Of a stretch of DNA of 64,000 nt, positions 47,119 to 58,066 are shown piece after piece. Under the pieces are notes generated by a model. That model saw only the letters and a program-made list of their open reading frames with translations. It was not told where the DNA came from and ran no database searches. Position 1 is the first letter of the stretch, and each line of letters opens with the position of its first letter. Made by a program: the position numbers and the translations under genes. Origin of the DNA: Enoplolaimus lenunculus (taxonomy: Eukaryota > Nematoda > Enoplea > Enoplida > Thoracostomopsidae); NCBI GenBank assembly GCA_030248215.1, contig JASANG010002859.1, positions 1-64,000 on the forward strand, given 5' to 3'.

Positions 47119-47288
47119 TATGTGAAAAATATGGCGAGATTTTAACCCAAAATTCAAAAATTTTGTGCCTCCGAAAATTTTTTTAAACATCTCCCCTCTT
47201 GAAATGAAGTGGCGGCTTCAAGCCTTTTAACTGATCTCAGCTTTATGCGGTTACTGCGGTTAAGTCTGACAAATATTGTATTTTGATA

Positions 47289-47534
47289 GGCCCATGTAAA
47301 CATCAGGGGTGGAACGTTTTTCTGTGAGACTGCAATAGAGTAAGCTTTAGCTTTAGACTAATTGTTTTTGCTTGGCTTAGGCTTATGCTTAAGCTTAGGA
47401 ATATGCTCATTTTAAGGCTAACGCTTAGGCTTAGACTTAAGCTTAGGAATATGCTCATTCTTGCGCTTAGGCTTAGGCTTAGGCTTACGAATATGCTTTA
47501 TAATACTGTTCCGCCAATGTTCTTTACATTGGCC
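47289..47534 (+). mobile_element. TTAGGC-core element, type A2
   Basis: GGCCCATGTAAACATCAGGG left, TGTTCTTTACATTGGCC right; core GGCTTAGGCTTAGGCTTACG in three blocks separated by GAATATGCTCATT. Confidence 0.85.
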
Positions 47535-47730
47535 GATAACATCAAGAGCGAACACTCTAATTCATGTTGTATTTGTAAAATCTTAGTGTCACAATTAGGT
47601 TATAGCCGTCTAAGCTTTTTTTGTTGCAACTGCGGACCATATGGCTGGCTAATCACCTTTGCATAGTGTTTTTATTTGCTATCCTTTGTGGTGCGTCATG
47701 GCTTGTTTATTCATGGATTTTTCTTGAATG

Positions 47731-47875
47731 ATAACAAGAGTGCACAATACTGAAATTTGTCCAGTACAAAATGTACCACCGGGTATTGCATTGAGAGATG
47801 GAGGTCAAAAACGCAACGCGTGCCAGGTATATTTTTTTTCTACACAGAATATACCAAGTTGCTTACACTTGTTCA
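47731..47875. mobile_element. Family J element
   Basis: AACAAGAGTGCACAATACTG left, TTGCTTACACTTGTT right; interior AAAAACGCAACGCGTGCCAG as in the other J copies. Confidence 0.55.
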
Positions 47876-47933
47876 AGTTGTATGTAGTCTTGGCACGACG
47901 TATTCTTTAAATATAAGTTCTTCGGCCCATGTA

Positions 47934-48272
47934 TAGAACAGGGCCGGTTCGTCTTCCGGACTGGCTATAATAGAGTCAGTTTAAGCTGTACACCATTTTT
48001 TTTGCTTAGGTTTAGGCTTAGGTTTAGGCTTAGGCTTAGGAATAGGCTTATACACTGTAAAAAATGAGGAGTCAAATTGACTCTCTCGGAAACAGGCTTT
48101 TCCTGACTACGCACACTGAGTCAAATTTGACTCCGTCAGAGTCAACAGTATATCGAATTTGACTCTGGCGGAGTCAAATTTGACTCAGTTTGCGTAGTCA
48201 GGAAAATCCTGTTCCCGAGAGAGTCAATGTGACTCCACATCTTTTACAGTGTACCAGTGTTCGGTTCAAGTA
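47934..48272 (+). mobile_element. TTAGGC-core element, type A1, with nested C element
   Basis: GGCCCATGTATAGAACAGGG left, core GGTTTAGGCTTAGGCTTAGG, then a C element inserted at the TA of CTTATAC; only a decayed stub of the right arm remains beyond it. Confidence 0.78.
48053..48251. mobile_element. Family C MITE, complete, TA target
   Basis: Ends CACTGTAAAAAATGAGGAGT and ACTCCACATCTTTTACAGTG, flanked by TA at 48051-48052 and 48252-48253. Long imperfect palindrome built of GAGTCAAATTTGACTC. Confidence 0.85.
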
Positions 48273-48450
48273 AACATACAATTGATTGCTTTATGTTCAA
48301 AACGAACCTCAGGTCTTACTTTCTCGTATCTTGAGTGGACGTATTGATGTATAGTATTTTGGGCCTATTCGTCAAATTTGAAATGCTTTAAACGCTTTGT
48401 CCTGAGATAGAAAATGTTGAACAAATATTAATATTTATTAGTGTAATCAC

Positions 48451-48645
48451 CCTAATTAGGGGGTCCAGCATTTCGAGTCCCAATCAATAGGAGTCTGTAT
48501 CCCTAATAAGAGTCCATAAGTGGGAGAGTCCCTAAACACTATTTAAAGTCCATAAATGTCAATTATCCTAAATTGTAGTGTATAAATGACTCCAGGACCA
48601 AGTAAAGTTGAGTTCGAAACTTTAAAGCGTACTTAAAAGTTACTC
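48451..48645. mobile_element. Family G fragment
   Basis: CCCAATCAATAGGAGTCTGT, AGTCCATAAATGTCAATTAT and CCAAGTAAAGTTGAGTTCGA match the left half of complete G copies. Confidence 0.65.
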
Positions 48646-49458
48646 TTGGCTTGTTTTTTGTTTTTAGCATTAATACTTCATATGAATGAAGGTAAGAACG
48701 AGGCCACATTTGTTTTTAAGTTTTCGATTTGCTCATTTCGACTTAAAAACGAAGAGGATTTATTTGAATTTTAAGGATTCCGTAACACCTCAATTTTTAT
48801 TGATTTGTGTGCAACGTCCAGTACAAGAACGAAAAGATAATATGCTGCAATATAAGGTTCGTTACCTCAGACTAACGTCTTTGCCACCCACCTTTTGCGA
48901 GTACCCCTTATGGTTGATCAAATGTGGCTACGACGTCTAGTTTTATACTCCGCTCATCTGTGTTCGGGATGAGAATATCCATCCAAGGCTCGCAGTGCAC
49001 TTGCATTTCTAGCACAGCTATTACCACCGGACCCAAAGTACAACCCTACAAAATCCATAGGCGGCTACCCAACCGGCTATTACTCTAACTATGGACCGGT
49101 TTTTATACAAATAAAAATAATCGGGACGAGGTTAGACTTTTAGTAATATAACCTGCCGTCTTCTATACATGAGCCGGCGAATTCAATCCTGTGTTGGTTT
49201 TTACCCGTCTCTATTGCCGCTTCTAGGGGCTGCTTGTTAAACTTAAAATTGCCACAGGAGTAGAGTAAATCGTATACAAAAAATGTACTAAATTTTGAGG
49301 CTCAGCATTCACCGGTTCAAAGTTACAAGGCTTGTCATCAACGGGTGATAGGGGCTGGACACATTTAAAAATACAGGCCAAAGATGTAGCAAACGCAGTA
49401 CTCATGCTCATTGCAGTATAAAATTTGTTGACTAAATCCTTTCTTGCATGGACAATAC

Positions 49459-49669
49459 GGCCATATAGAACAGGCCCGGAACAGTAGTATAAGCATATTC
49501 CTAGCCTAAGACTAAGCATAATTCTAAGCCTAAGCGTAAGGATGAGCCTATTCCTAAGCCTAAGCCTAAGCCAAAGCCTAAGCCTACGCAAAAAAGTTAG
49601 TCTAAAACTTAAACTGACTCTATTACGGCCGCGCCGGAAAACGATCCGACCCTGTTCTATGCATAGGCC
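49459..49669 (-). mobile_element. TTAGGC-core element, type A1, with 8-bp target duplication
   Basis: GGCCATATAGAACAGGCCCG left, CCCTGTTCTATGCATAGGCC right; perfect GACAATAC at 49451-49458 and 49670-49677. Core CCTAAGCCTAAGCC in two blocks. Confidence 0.9.
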
Positions 49670-49951
49670 GACAATACAATAAGCATGAACAATTCAGCTA
49701 AACGATACTCACTGTACAGTAACAATTATACTTGTACGGGTATCATGCGCTCATCCGTGAGTCAAAAGTACGAATTCAAACTTTATTTCGGATGTCATGT
49801 GACATTGAAAATATTCGTGCGAGAAAAGTTAAACGCGGCAACCCCTTTGTTTTTAAATGGTTGATAACCAACACAAACCTAAACAAACACATATTCGTTC
49901 ATGTGCACTGTAGTAACGTGAAAGAAAGGGCTCACGAATATTTATTTTGTC

Positions 49952-50324
49952 TCACTAGGAGTACCCCCTATTATTCGATTACGGCTGTTATTTGTTTTTT
50001 AATTCACCAATGTTAGTTGCACCCAAAACCCCTCTTTTTATGCTTTCTGTTGGGCAAAATTGACTGGCTCCAAAACATTTTTATTGGTTGCCATGTTCGT
50101 TAATCTTTTTTCTAGATTAAAGCTTATTCAGGCAGTCTAAGCGTCGGTTACATATTTGAGCAGTCTAGACCATCCTTGTGCTTTGGACTTGTTTACGAAA
50201 CTCAACTGGGACTCCATGGCGTCTATACATTAACGGAGGACTCTGATCAGGGATCTAAACTTCTATTGATTGGGGATCAAAATGGGTGCTCCATCTTATT
50301 ACCCCCCTGTTAATACGGTTGCAA
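49952..50324. mobile_element. Family G element, degenerate, reverse order
   Basis: TATTCGATTACGGCTGTTATTTG and later GGACTCTGATCAGGGATC and ACCCCCCTGTTAATACGG correspond to G internal blocks. Confidence 0.5.
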
Positions 50325-50619
50325 CATGTTTTAGCCACGCAATATATTTATATTTTTTCCCAATTTTACTTGTATGCAACTTTTTTATCTATAATTCTAT
50401 TCGTTTTTAGTGAAGGAAAAAACTTTTTAGTTCATTAGACTCAACGATTCGTCGTCGGCATCGGAATCTGAATATAACCAAAGTCCCTAATCGTATTTGA
50501 CGACTCTCGAATTAAAATTAAATTCTGTTGTTGTTGTTGTTTTTTACTTGTATACGAGTTATAAATAATCAGTGTTGTGGCAAATTTTAATGCCTACTGT
50601 TGCGAGACCAAGAGGCCTT

Positions 50620-50730
50620 GCCAAAGTCTACGCCTAAGCCTAAGCCTAGGCAAAAAATATGTCCACAGCTTAAACTGACTCTGTTACAGCACCTCCGGAA
50701 AACGATCCGGCCCTGTTCTATACATGGGCC
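50620..50730 (-). mobile_element. TTAGGC-core element, type A1, left part missing
   Basis: Core GCCTAAGCCTAAGCCTAGGC, then GGAAAACGATCCGGCCC and TGTTCTATACATGGGCC end. Confidence 0.72.
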
Positions 50731-50778
50731 CAACTTGCATTAGTGTTTGGTAACCATTAAACAGTGGTGCTTTTTACT

Positions 50779-51372
50779 GTAGTGACCCGTGTAAGAGGGG
50801 TGACTGATACTTATTTCGCGTTCTCAGAAACTAACAATCCTTGCTATTTGGGAACGGTCTTTATTTGTAACCCACCCTCAATGGTGGTATTTGGACGCCG
50901 CTCATATCAGTTACCCTTGGGGCATTGTTTATGGTTTATACAACAACGTTTTATGCTTTTAAAACGTGAGAATATATACTGCCATGAATTTAGGTAACGT
51001 GCACTGTAATTAAATCAAATTCCTGGCCCATGTAAAGATCAGGGGCAGAACGTTTTTCTGTGGGACTGCAATAGAGTAAGCTTAAGCTTTAGGCTTAGGA
51101 ATATGCTCATTGTTAGGCTTAGACTTAGGAATATGCTTATAACACTATTCCGCCCCTGTTCTTTAATACATTGGCCAAATCCTACTGAACTTTATTTGGC
51201 TCAACAAGCATTTGTGTAATTATTCGGACACTTTAGATTTATTGACTCTAAATTAAAATTTTGGACTGTCCAAACACGGATTGCATTTAGTAATACAAAC
51301 TGCTATTGATTCAGACTCAAAATACACTTTGCCGCGTCTTATATATTACCTCCCCCTGTTGTTCGGGTCACT
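50779..51372. mobile_element. Family G element split by an A2 element
   Basis: Left CTGTAGTGACCCGTGTAAGA, right TTGTTCGGGTCACTACAA; interrupted at 51025-51176. Its right end is joined through TA to the expanded G end of the 48-bp array. Confidence 0.65.
51025..51176 (+). mobile_element. TTAGGC-core element, type A2
   Basis: GGCCCATGTAAAGATCAGGG left, CGCCCCTGTTCTTTAATACA..GGCC right; short core. Flanks AAATTCCT and AAATCCTA suggest a decayed 8-bp duplication. Confidence 0.82.
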
Positions 51373-51373
51373 A

Positions 51374-53285
51374 CAATACTGTAGTGACCCGAACAAGAGA
51401 GACTTAAGAAAGGGGTCTCCATTTTGAGTTAGTGACTCGAACAAGAGAGTCTTAAGAAAGGGGTCTCCATTTTGAGTCAGTGACCCGAACAAGAGAGTCT
51501 TAAGAAAGGGGTCTCCATTTTGAAACAATGACCCGAACAAGAGAGTCTTAAGAAAGGGGTCTCCATTTTGAGTCAGTGACCCGAACAAGAGAGTCTTAAG
51601 AAAGGGGTCTCCATTTTGAGTCAGTGACTCGAACAAGAGAGTCTTAAGAAAGGGGTCTCCATTTTGAGTCAGTGACCCGAACAAGAGAGTCTTAAGAAAG
51701 GGGTCTCCATGTTGAGTCAGTGACCCGAACAAGAGAGTCTTAAGAATGGGGTCTCCATGTTAAGTCAGTGACCCGGACAAGAGAGTCTTAAGAATGGGGT
51801 CTCCATGTTGAGTCAGTGACCCGAACAAGAGAGTCTTAAAAATGGGGTCTCCATGTTGAGTCAGTGACCCGGACAAGAGAGTCTTAAGAATGGGGTCTCC
51901 ATGTTGAGTCAGTGACCCGAACAAGAGAGTCTTAAGAATGGGGTCTCCATGTTGAGTCAGTGACCCGGACAAGAGAGTCTTAAGAATGGGGTCTCCATGT
52001 TGAGTCAGTGACCCGAACAAGAGAGTCTTAAGAATGGGGTCTCCATGTTGAGTCAGTGACCCGAACAAGAGAGTCTTAAGAATGGGGTCTCCATGTTGAG
52101 TCAGTGACCCGAACAAGAGAGTCTTAAGAATGAAGTCTCCATGTTGAGTCAGTGACCTGAACAAGAGAGTCTTAAGAATGGGGTCTCCATTTTGAGTCAG
52201 TGACTCGAACAAGAGAGTCTTAAAAGGGGGTCTCCATTTTGAGTCAGTGACCCGAACAAGAGAGTCTTAAGAATGGGGTCTCCATGTTGAGTCAGTGACC
52301 CGGACAAGAGATTCTTAAGAATGGGGTCTCCATGTTGAGTCAGTGACCCGAACAAGAGAGTCTTAAGAATGGGGTCTCCATGTTGAGTCAGTGACCCGGA
52401 CAAGAGAGTCTTAAGAATGGGGTCTCCATGTTGAGTCAGTGACTTGAACAAGAGAGTCTTAAGAATGGGGTCTCCATGTTGAGTCAGTGACCCGAACAAG
52501 AGAGTCTTAAAATGGGGTCTCCATGTTGAGTCAGTGACCCGAACAAGAGAGTCTTAAGAATGGGGTCTCCATGTTGAGTCAGTGACCCGAACAAGAGAGT
52601 CTTAAGAATGGGGTCTCCATTTTGAGTCAGTGACTCGAACAAGAGAGTCTTAAGAATGGGGTCTCCATGTTGAGTCAGTGACCCGAACAAGAGAGTCTTA
52701 AGAATGGGGTCTCCATGTTGAGTCAGTGACCCGGACAAGAGAGTCTTAAGAATGGGGTCTCCATGTTGAGTCAGTGACTTGAACAAGAGAGTCTTAAGAA
52801 TGGGGTCTCCATGTTGAGTCAGTGACCCGAACAAGAGAGTCTTAAAATGGGGTCTCCATGTTGAGTCAGTGACCCGAACAAGAGAGTCTTAAGAATGGGG
52901 TCTCCATGTTGAGTCAGTGACCCGAACAAGAGAGTCTTAAGAATGGGGTCTCCATTTTGAGTCAGTGACTCGAACAAGAGAGTCTTAAGAGGGGGTCTCC
53001 ATTTTGAGACCGTGACCCGAACAAGAGAGTCTTAAGAATGGAGTCTCCATGTTGAGTCAGTGACCCGGACAAGAGAGTCTTAAGAATGGGGTCTCCATGT
53101 TGAGTCAGTGACCCGAACAAGAGAGTCTTAAGAATGTGGTCTCCATGTTGAGTCAGTGACCCGAACAAGAGAGTCTTAAGAATGGGGTCTCTATTTTGAG
53201 TCAGTGACTCGAACAAGAGAGTCTTAAGAGGGGGTCTCCATTTTGAGTCAGTGACCCGAACAAGAGTCTTAAGAGGGGGTCTCGA
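51374..53285 (+). repeat. 48-bp minisatellite, about 40 copies, derived from a family G end
   Basis: Unit AGTGACCCGAACAAGAGAGT + CTTAAGAATGGGGTCTCCAT + GTTGAGTC. The first and last units run straight into family G sequence (CTGTAGTGACCCGAACAAGA at the left; GAGCCCCAATAAATCGGAG at the right), so the array expanded from a G terminus. Variants (ACCCGG, ACTCGA, ACTTGA, CATTTT/CATGTT) are clustered. The 48-bp length keeps minus-strand frames open, giving a spurious 16-aa repeat protein. Confidence 0.93.
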
Positions 53286-53600
53286 TTCTGAGCCCCAATA
53301 AATCGGAGTTTATATCTCTTTACATACGGACCGGTGTCTATACATTTCACTTTAAAATCTCAGCAAAAGCGCAGATTTGAATGTTATTTTAACCTTAGCC
53401 GTATCGTAGAAATTCATGACCAGACCGAATTTAATTTACTACCATAAGCCTCGTTTTAATCAAATAGACGCGCTACCGGTTGCTTTGATTTTCATATTTT
53501 CTGCATATTAAACCGTTTCGAATTTTAGTGAAAACTTGAATAAAAGCCAAAACATTGTTGATGGTGTGTTTTTGGTTATTCAAGAATGTCGTATACTCAT

Positions 53601-53766
53601 GGCTGTAGCCAGCTCACCGTGCTAGAGGGTGGTAAAAAGTTTTCAGGAGGCGCATACAAGGGTTTTCAATGACATTAACAGGCAAGGTAGAAAATTTTCT
53701 GGGGGGGGGGGCAAAATTTTTTCAGGGGGGCTGAGCGCCCCCGGACCCCCCTTGGTTACGGGCCCG
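53601..53766 (+). mobile_element. Family H element
   Basis: GTAGCCAGCTCACCGTGCTA left, CCCCCTTGGTTACGGGCCCG right; interior GGGTTTTCAATGACATTAAC. Four further copies at 55.65, 57.47, 59.65 and 61.82 kb. Confidence 0.6.
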
Positions 53767-53781
53767 CGTATATTTTAAATT

Positions 53782-54030
53782 TCACACTATTTCATGAGCA
53801 TTTAGCAGTCCATGTAGGTAGGAGTTTAAACCGTTAGGGGCCTGAAATATGTAGTGGGAATCCTGTTGTATGCCGCTAAATCTCGTATTATCGGCCAGTG
53901 CGCAAAACATCTGGTTAATATCAAATATCACCGAATAATTATTGGTCCAAGAACTAAGACGGCCCTGAACTACTTGTGGACCCTTCACTGACAACCCGTT
54001 TGCCCTTTGGGCGTTCGCTAAGCCGGCCAT
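53782..54030 (-). CDS. Hypothetical small ORF, 82 aa
   Basis: ATG-initiated frame from 54030 down to the stop at 53782, starting MAGLANAQRANGLSVKGPQV and ending LNAHEIV. It lies outside recognised repeats, and its composition (few Leu/Ile runs, mixed codons) is more protein-like than its neighbours. A GTGTGA just before the stop could be a splice donor, so this may be one exon of a gene. I recognise no domain. It may equally be chance. Confidence 0.25.
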   Translation of the reverse strand: MAGLANAQRANGLSVKGPQVVQGRLSSWTNNYSVIFDINQMFCALADNTRFSGIQQDSHYIFQAPNGLNSYLHGLLNAHEIV

Positions 54031-54538
54031 TTATTATCAAGTTACAAATTAAATTTAAATATTTAGCAAAATGCAGGCGTTGGAAGTCGTTTGAATGCGC
54101 TTCTTTTGCAGTTGAGTTCAACTTTTGCAGAATATAATTTTATTTATTTTCATCGCAAACCAAACAGATCTTAGAGTTTATACCATCGATTCGCACTGCG
54201 GTTTTAGCCTATGAAAATTGGTTATATAAACGCGAGTGCAAACACGGTTTAGTTTAGTTATATTTTTTTGTGACAAAACCGAACATTTTGAAACCTATAC
54301 GGGTACACAAAATTTTAAATTATAATTACGGTTTTGCTGTGTTTTTCACCTGGTTTTTTGTGGACGGTTTGCTCCCAAGATAGCAAAATTATATATGTTT
54401 ACAATTATGTTACCGGTATGGTATTAAATTATAACCAATTATTCGTTGAAGTATCAATTGACTTTAGTTTTTGAAAAGTTTAAACTTAATTTTGTTTACA
54501 AATATAAAAGCAACTGTTTTTTGTATTTTTACTCTTTT

Positions 54539-54763
54539 GGCCCATGTAAAGAACAAAGCCGGATCGTTTTCCGATAGGGCTGTAATAGAGTCAGTTTACG
54601 CTTTGCACGAACTTTTTTTGCTTAGGCTTAGGCTTAGGCTTAGGCTTAAGAATAGGCTTAGACTTAGGCTTAGGCTTTCGGCTTAGGAACAGGCTTAGGC
54701 TTGGGCTTAGGTTTTAGAATATGCTTATACTACTGTTCCGGCCCTGTTACATACATTTACCGA
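54539..54763 (+). mobile_element. TTAGGC-core element, type A1
   Basis: GGCCCATGTAAAGAACAAAG left, CCGGCCCTGTTACATACATT right; core of four GGCTTA hexamers plus a second block. Confidence 0.82.
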
Positions 54764-55127
54764 AAAAGGTACCAAATTTTTTGAACCAATTTCTCAACAA
54801 AGGCTTGACTAAAACCCGCTAGCTAGACGCTTGCTGCGATATATACCATAAAATTAAGTTTCCAACTGTCATCAAATAAACAAATTAAAAGTAGATAAAT
54901 CGAATAAGTGTAAAATGTCAGTTCCGTTGAATTTACTCAAAAACTAAACCACCAGTTCCGCTCATAAAATGACACCCTTTGTACATGATTTACTTGCAAA
55001 ATTAGTCAAATAACTTATGTTTTTGCTATTTTATTAAATAATTGATATCACGAAGTTTCAAAATGAATGAAAAATGAAGTAAACTTTGACCGACACAAAT
55101 ATGGTCCCGACATGTTACTGTAGTGAC

Positions 55128-55565
55128 CCGAATAACAGGGGTAATAAGAGGGCGTCCCCATTTTGTGTCCCAATCTATAGGAGTTCGTATCCCTAATAAG
55201 AGTCTCCGTAAGCGGACAGAGTCCCTGAACCCTAATTAGAGTCCACAAATGTCAATTATCCCTATTTGCAGCGCATAAATGACTCCAGGACCAAATAAAG
55301 TTGTGTTCGAAACTTTAAAGCATACTTAAGTTTTGAAAGTACATTCCTGAGTAACCTTGCATTATCGCTCAAGCTTTTGATGTATATAAGTGCAAAAAAC
55401 GTTTAATTCAACGAATAGTCGCAATACCGGATATATATCAGCAACGAAGAGTGGCGGAGGGCATGCTGAAAATAAATAACTGTCCGTAACCGAATAGCAG
55501 GTGGGGGTTCCCTCTGGAGAGGCCAAGTAAACATAAGTCGCCCCATCTTATTCGGGTCGCTACAT
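55128..55565. mobile_element. Family G MITE, complete, TA target
   Basis: Ends CTGTAGTGACCCGAATAACA and CTTATTCGGGTCGCTACAT, 438 bp, TA on both sides; same interior as 43990-44428 in the opposite orientation. Confidence 0.82.
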
Positions 55566-55645
55566 TACACACAATGAGATTTGGCGACACATCCCTTGGT
55601 TTGCTAAAACAGCTCTTTTTGATAGGTGGCAGCTGGATATATAGA

Positions 55646-55812
55646 ATTGGGCCCCTAGCGAAGGGGGGCGGGCAGGGGGCTCAGCCACCTTCCAAACTTT
55701 TCCCCCTCCCCCTAAAAAATTTTTCACCTTGCAAGTAAAGTCAACGAAAACCTTTGTATGTCCCTCCTGAAAAAATGATAGCCTCCATCTAGCAGTATGA
55801 GCTGGCTACGAT
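55646..55812 (-). mobile_element. Family H element
   Basis: Reverse orientation: GGGCCCCTAGCGAAGGGGGG left and TATGAGCTGGCTACG right. Confidence 0.55.
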
Positions 55813-56567
55813 CCTGTATAGAATCGAAATAACATTACAAAGTGTTAAGTTTACACTTTTATCAATAAATTCTTCCAGAATGCCTAGCTTGTGTACCCCC
55901 GTTCCATATGCAGCGGCAATGCTTATGGGCACAAAAATAGCTAAGTTTCAAGTGAAGCTAAAAGCTTAACCCAGTAGTTAACTTTAGGTTTGCTCACAGT
56001 CGCTCTCAGTAATTTTTGAGCATCTGAGAACCAACTAAAGACATACGCAAGTTTGAGTATGGTTGTTTACACCAACACTTCTCATACCACCCGTTTTCCT
56101 AAAATTTGCTCAACCTGGTTACGGCAAAATGTACATTTCTGACCAAAATTGTGAAAACCGTGTGATACAAATGAAATTTTTGTGTAAAAATATCGAAGTC
56201 TGCGAAAGTTTACGGCTGAAGCGACTTGCGGTTTTGAATATGTTAAAGTTTGCCGTTTAGTTAAAATATTGTCCTAAATTAGCGATGCTGGCTGTTTTTG
56301 GGATAGCAGGTGGTAGACTGAAATTAACTCTTTAGAATACCACGGTGGTTGTGTTTCTGTGTCGGTTTTTCGGTGATATTTACCGTTCTATACACGTTTA
56401 AAAGCGTATTTTATGTACTAATGCGTAGTAATTTCATATAGCGTGCTAATTATGCATTCTACTATGCTCACTAAACAATCATCAAGTTTCAAATCTTTCG
56501 CAAAGCTGAAAGTTTGGACAAATTTCTGTCGTAGAAATACACGAAAAATGTTGAGAAGGGCGCCGTC

Positions 56568-57165
56568 CGTCATTCGTACGGCTCTGTCTGTCATTCGTAC
56601 GGCTCCGTCCGTCATTCGTTCCGTCATTCGTACGGCGCCGTCCGTCATTCGTACGGCGCCGTCCGTCATTCGTACGGCGCCGTCCGTTATTCGTACGGCG
56701 CCGTCCGTCATTCGTACGGCGCCGTCCGTCATTCGTACGGCGCCGTCCGTCATTCGTACGGCGCCGTCCGTCATTCGTACGGCGCCGTCCGTCATTCGTA
56801 CGGCGCCGTCCGTCATTCGTACGGCGCCGTCCGTCATTCGTACGGCGCCGTCCGTCATTCGTACGGCGCCGTCCGTCATTCGTACGGCGCTGTCCGTCAT
56901 TCGTACAGCGCTGTACGTCATTCGTACGGCGCTGTCCGTCATTCGTACGGCGCTGTCTGTCATTCGTACGGCGCTGTCTGTCATTCGTACGGCGCTGTCC
57001 GTCATTCGTACGGCGCTGTCCGTCATTCGTACGGCGCTGTCCGTCATTCGTACGGCGCTGTCCGTCATTCGTACGGCGCTGTCCGTCATTCGTACGGCGC
57101 TGTCCGTCATTCGTACGGCGCTGTCTGTCATTCGTACGGCGCCGTCCGTCATACGTACGTCGCCG
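56568..57165 (+). repeat. 21-bp CpG-dense minisatellite, about 28 copies
   Basis: Unit GTCCGTCATTCGTACGGCGC + C/T, with four CpGs and a CGTACG palindrome per unit. Units before about 56885 mostly end GCGCC, those after mostly end GCGCT: two homogenised blocks. Because 21 is divisible by three, three frames stay open for over 250 codons (for example PSVIRTA repeats), so these frames are not evidence for a protein. GC content is far above the surroundings. Confidence 0.93.
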
Positions 57166-57467
57166 TTCGTAATTTGTTTGCCTATTGCGGAAAACTTTCC
57201 CACGCAATAGGCCGTGTAGTTTTTTTCTCATGAAACATTTACCAGCCATATTTGAAAATAGACTGCGCCCGATATTTTCTCGTTATAATAACTCAGGCAA
57301 CACGACTGATCACAGCTTAGCTTGCGAGCCTAATTACTGTAATGGAGGTTTCCGGTTCCAATATTACGCGATTACCAGCAAATCCTTGCAAGGAGCAAGT
57401 ACCAGCGAACAAACTTATCGCTTATGGTTTAATAGTTTTTGCTATATTGCGTTTCATGGCGTACACG

Positions 57468-57630
57468 CCCGTAGCCAGCTCAACTTGCTAGAAGGGGGAA
57501 GGCTAAAAATTGTTTCATGAGGGGCATTTTAGGATTCTTAATGACTTGCAAACAATGTTGAAATTTTTCTAGGGGGGACAAAATTTTTTCAGGGGGTCTG
57601 AGCCCCAGCCCCCTTTGGCTACGGTCCGAT
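57468..57630 (+). mobile_element. Family H element
   Basis: CCCGTAGCCAGCTCAACTTG left, CCCCCTTTGGCTACGGTCCG right. Confidence 0.6.
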
Positions 57631-57853
57631 GGGCTTACATGAGCATATAATATGATGTTTGTTTAAAAAATGTAAGTAGTTGTTTTGTTTGGGTTTTATA
57701 CCATTTTGAGTGTCATTTTAAGCTTCTAATACCGTCTGTCCGAATTACAAGCTAATCGCTCAGTATTGTGAGTATTAGCGAAATTGTACACAACGTAATT
57801 GGAAAGTCTTAGTTTTTGGCGTTTTATATTGAGGGACTAAACGTTTAACGTCG

Positions 57854-58066
57854 AATGTATAGAACAGGGCCCGATCGTTTTCCTGAGGGGCTGTAATAGA
57901 GTCAGTATAAGCTTTAGACTAATTTTTAAGCTTTAGACTAATTTGTTTGGCTTAGGCTTAGGCTTAGGCTTAGGAATCGGTTCATCCATACGCTTAGGCT
58001 TACACTTAGCCTTAGGCTTAGGAATATATTTATACTACTGTTCCGGCCCTGTTCTATACATGGACC
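57854..58066 (+). mobile_element. TTAGGC-core element, type A1
   Basis: ATGTATAGAACAGGGCCCGA left, CCGGCCCTGTTCTATACATG right; AGCTTTAGACTAATTT is duplicated next to the left arm; core GGCTTAGGCTTAGGCTTAGG. Confidence 0.85.

Noticed and set aside
51346-53216. Long minus-strand frames with a 16-residue GSLTQHGDPILKTLLF repeat
   Set aside because: By-product of a 48-bp satellite; unit length divisible by three keeps frames open, and the array derives from a transposon end.
51374-53285. CRISPR-like appearance (regular repeats)
   Set aside because: No unique spacers; units are contiguous, and the genome is eukaryotic.
56418-57249. Three overlapping frames of over 250 codons with 7-residue repeats
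   Set aside because: The 21-bp array opens several frames on both strands at once, as expected from repeat arithmetic.
57185-57520. 111-aa plus-strand frame after the 21-bp array
   Set aside because: No recognisable motif; its end runs into a family H element.
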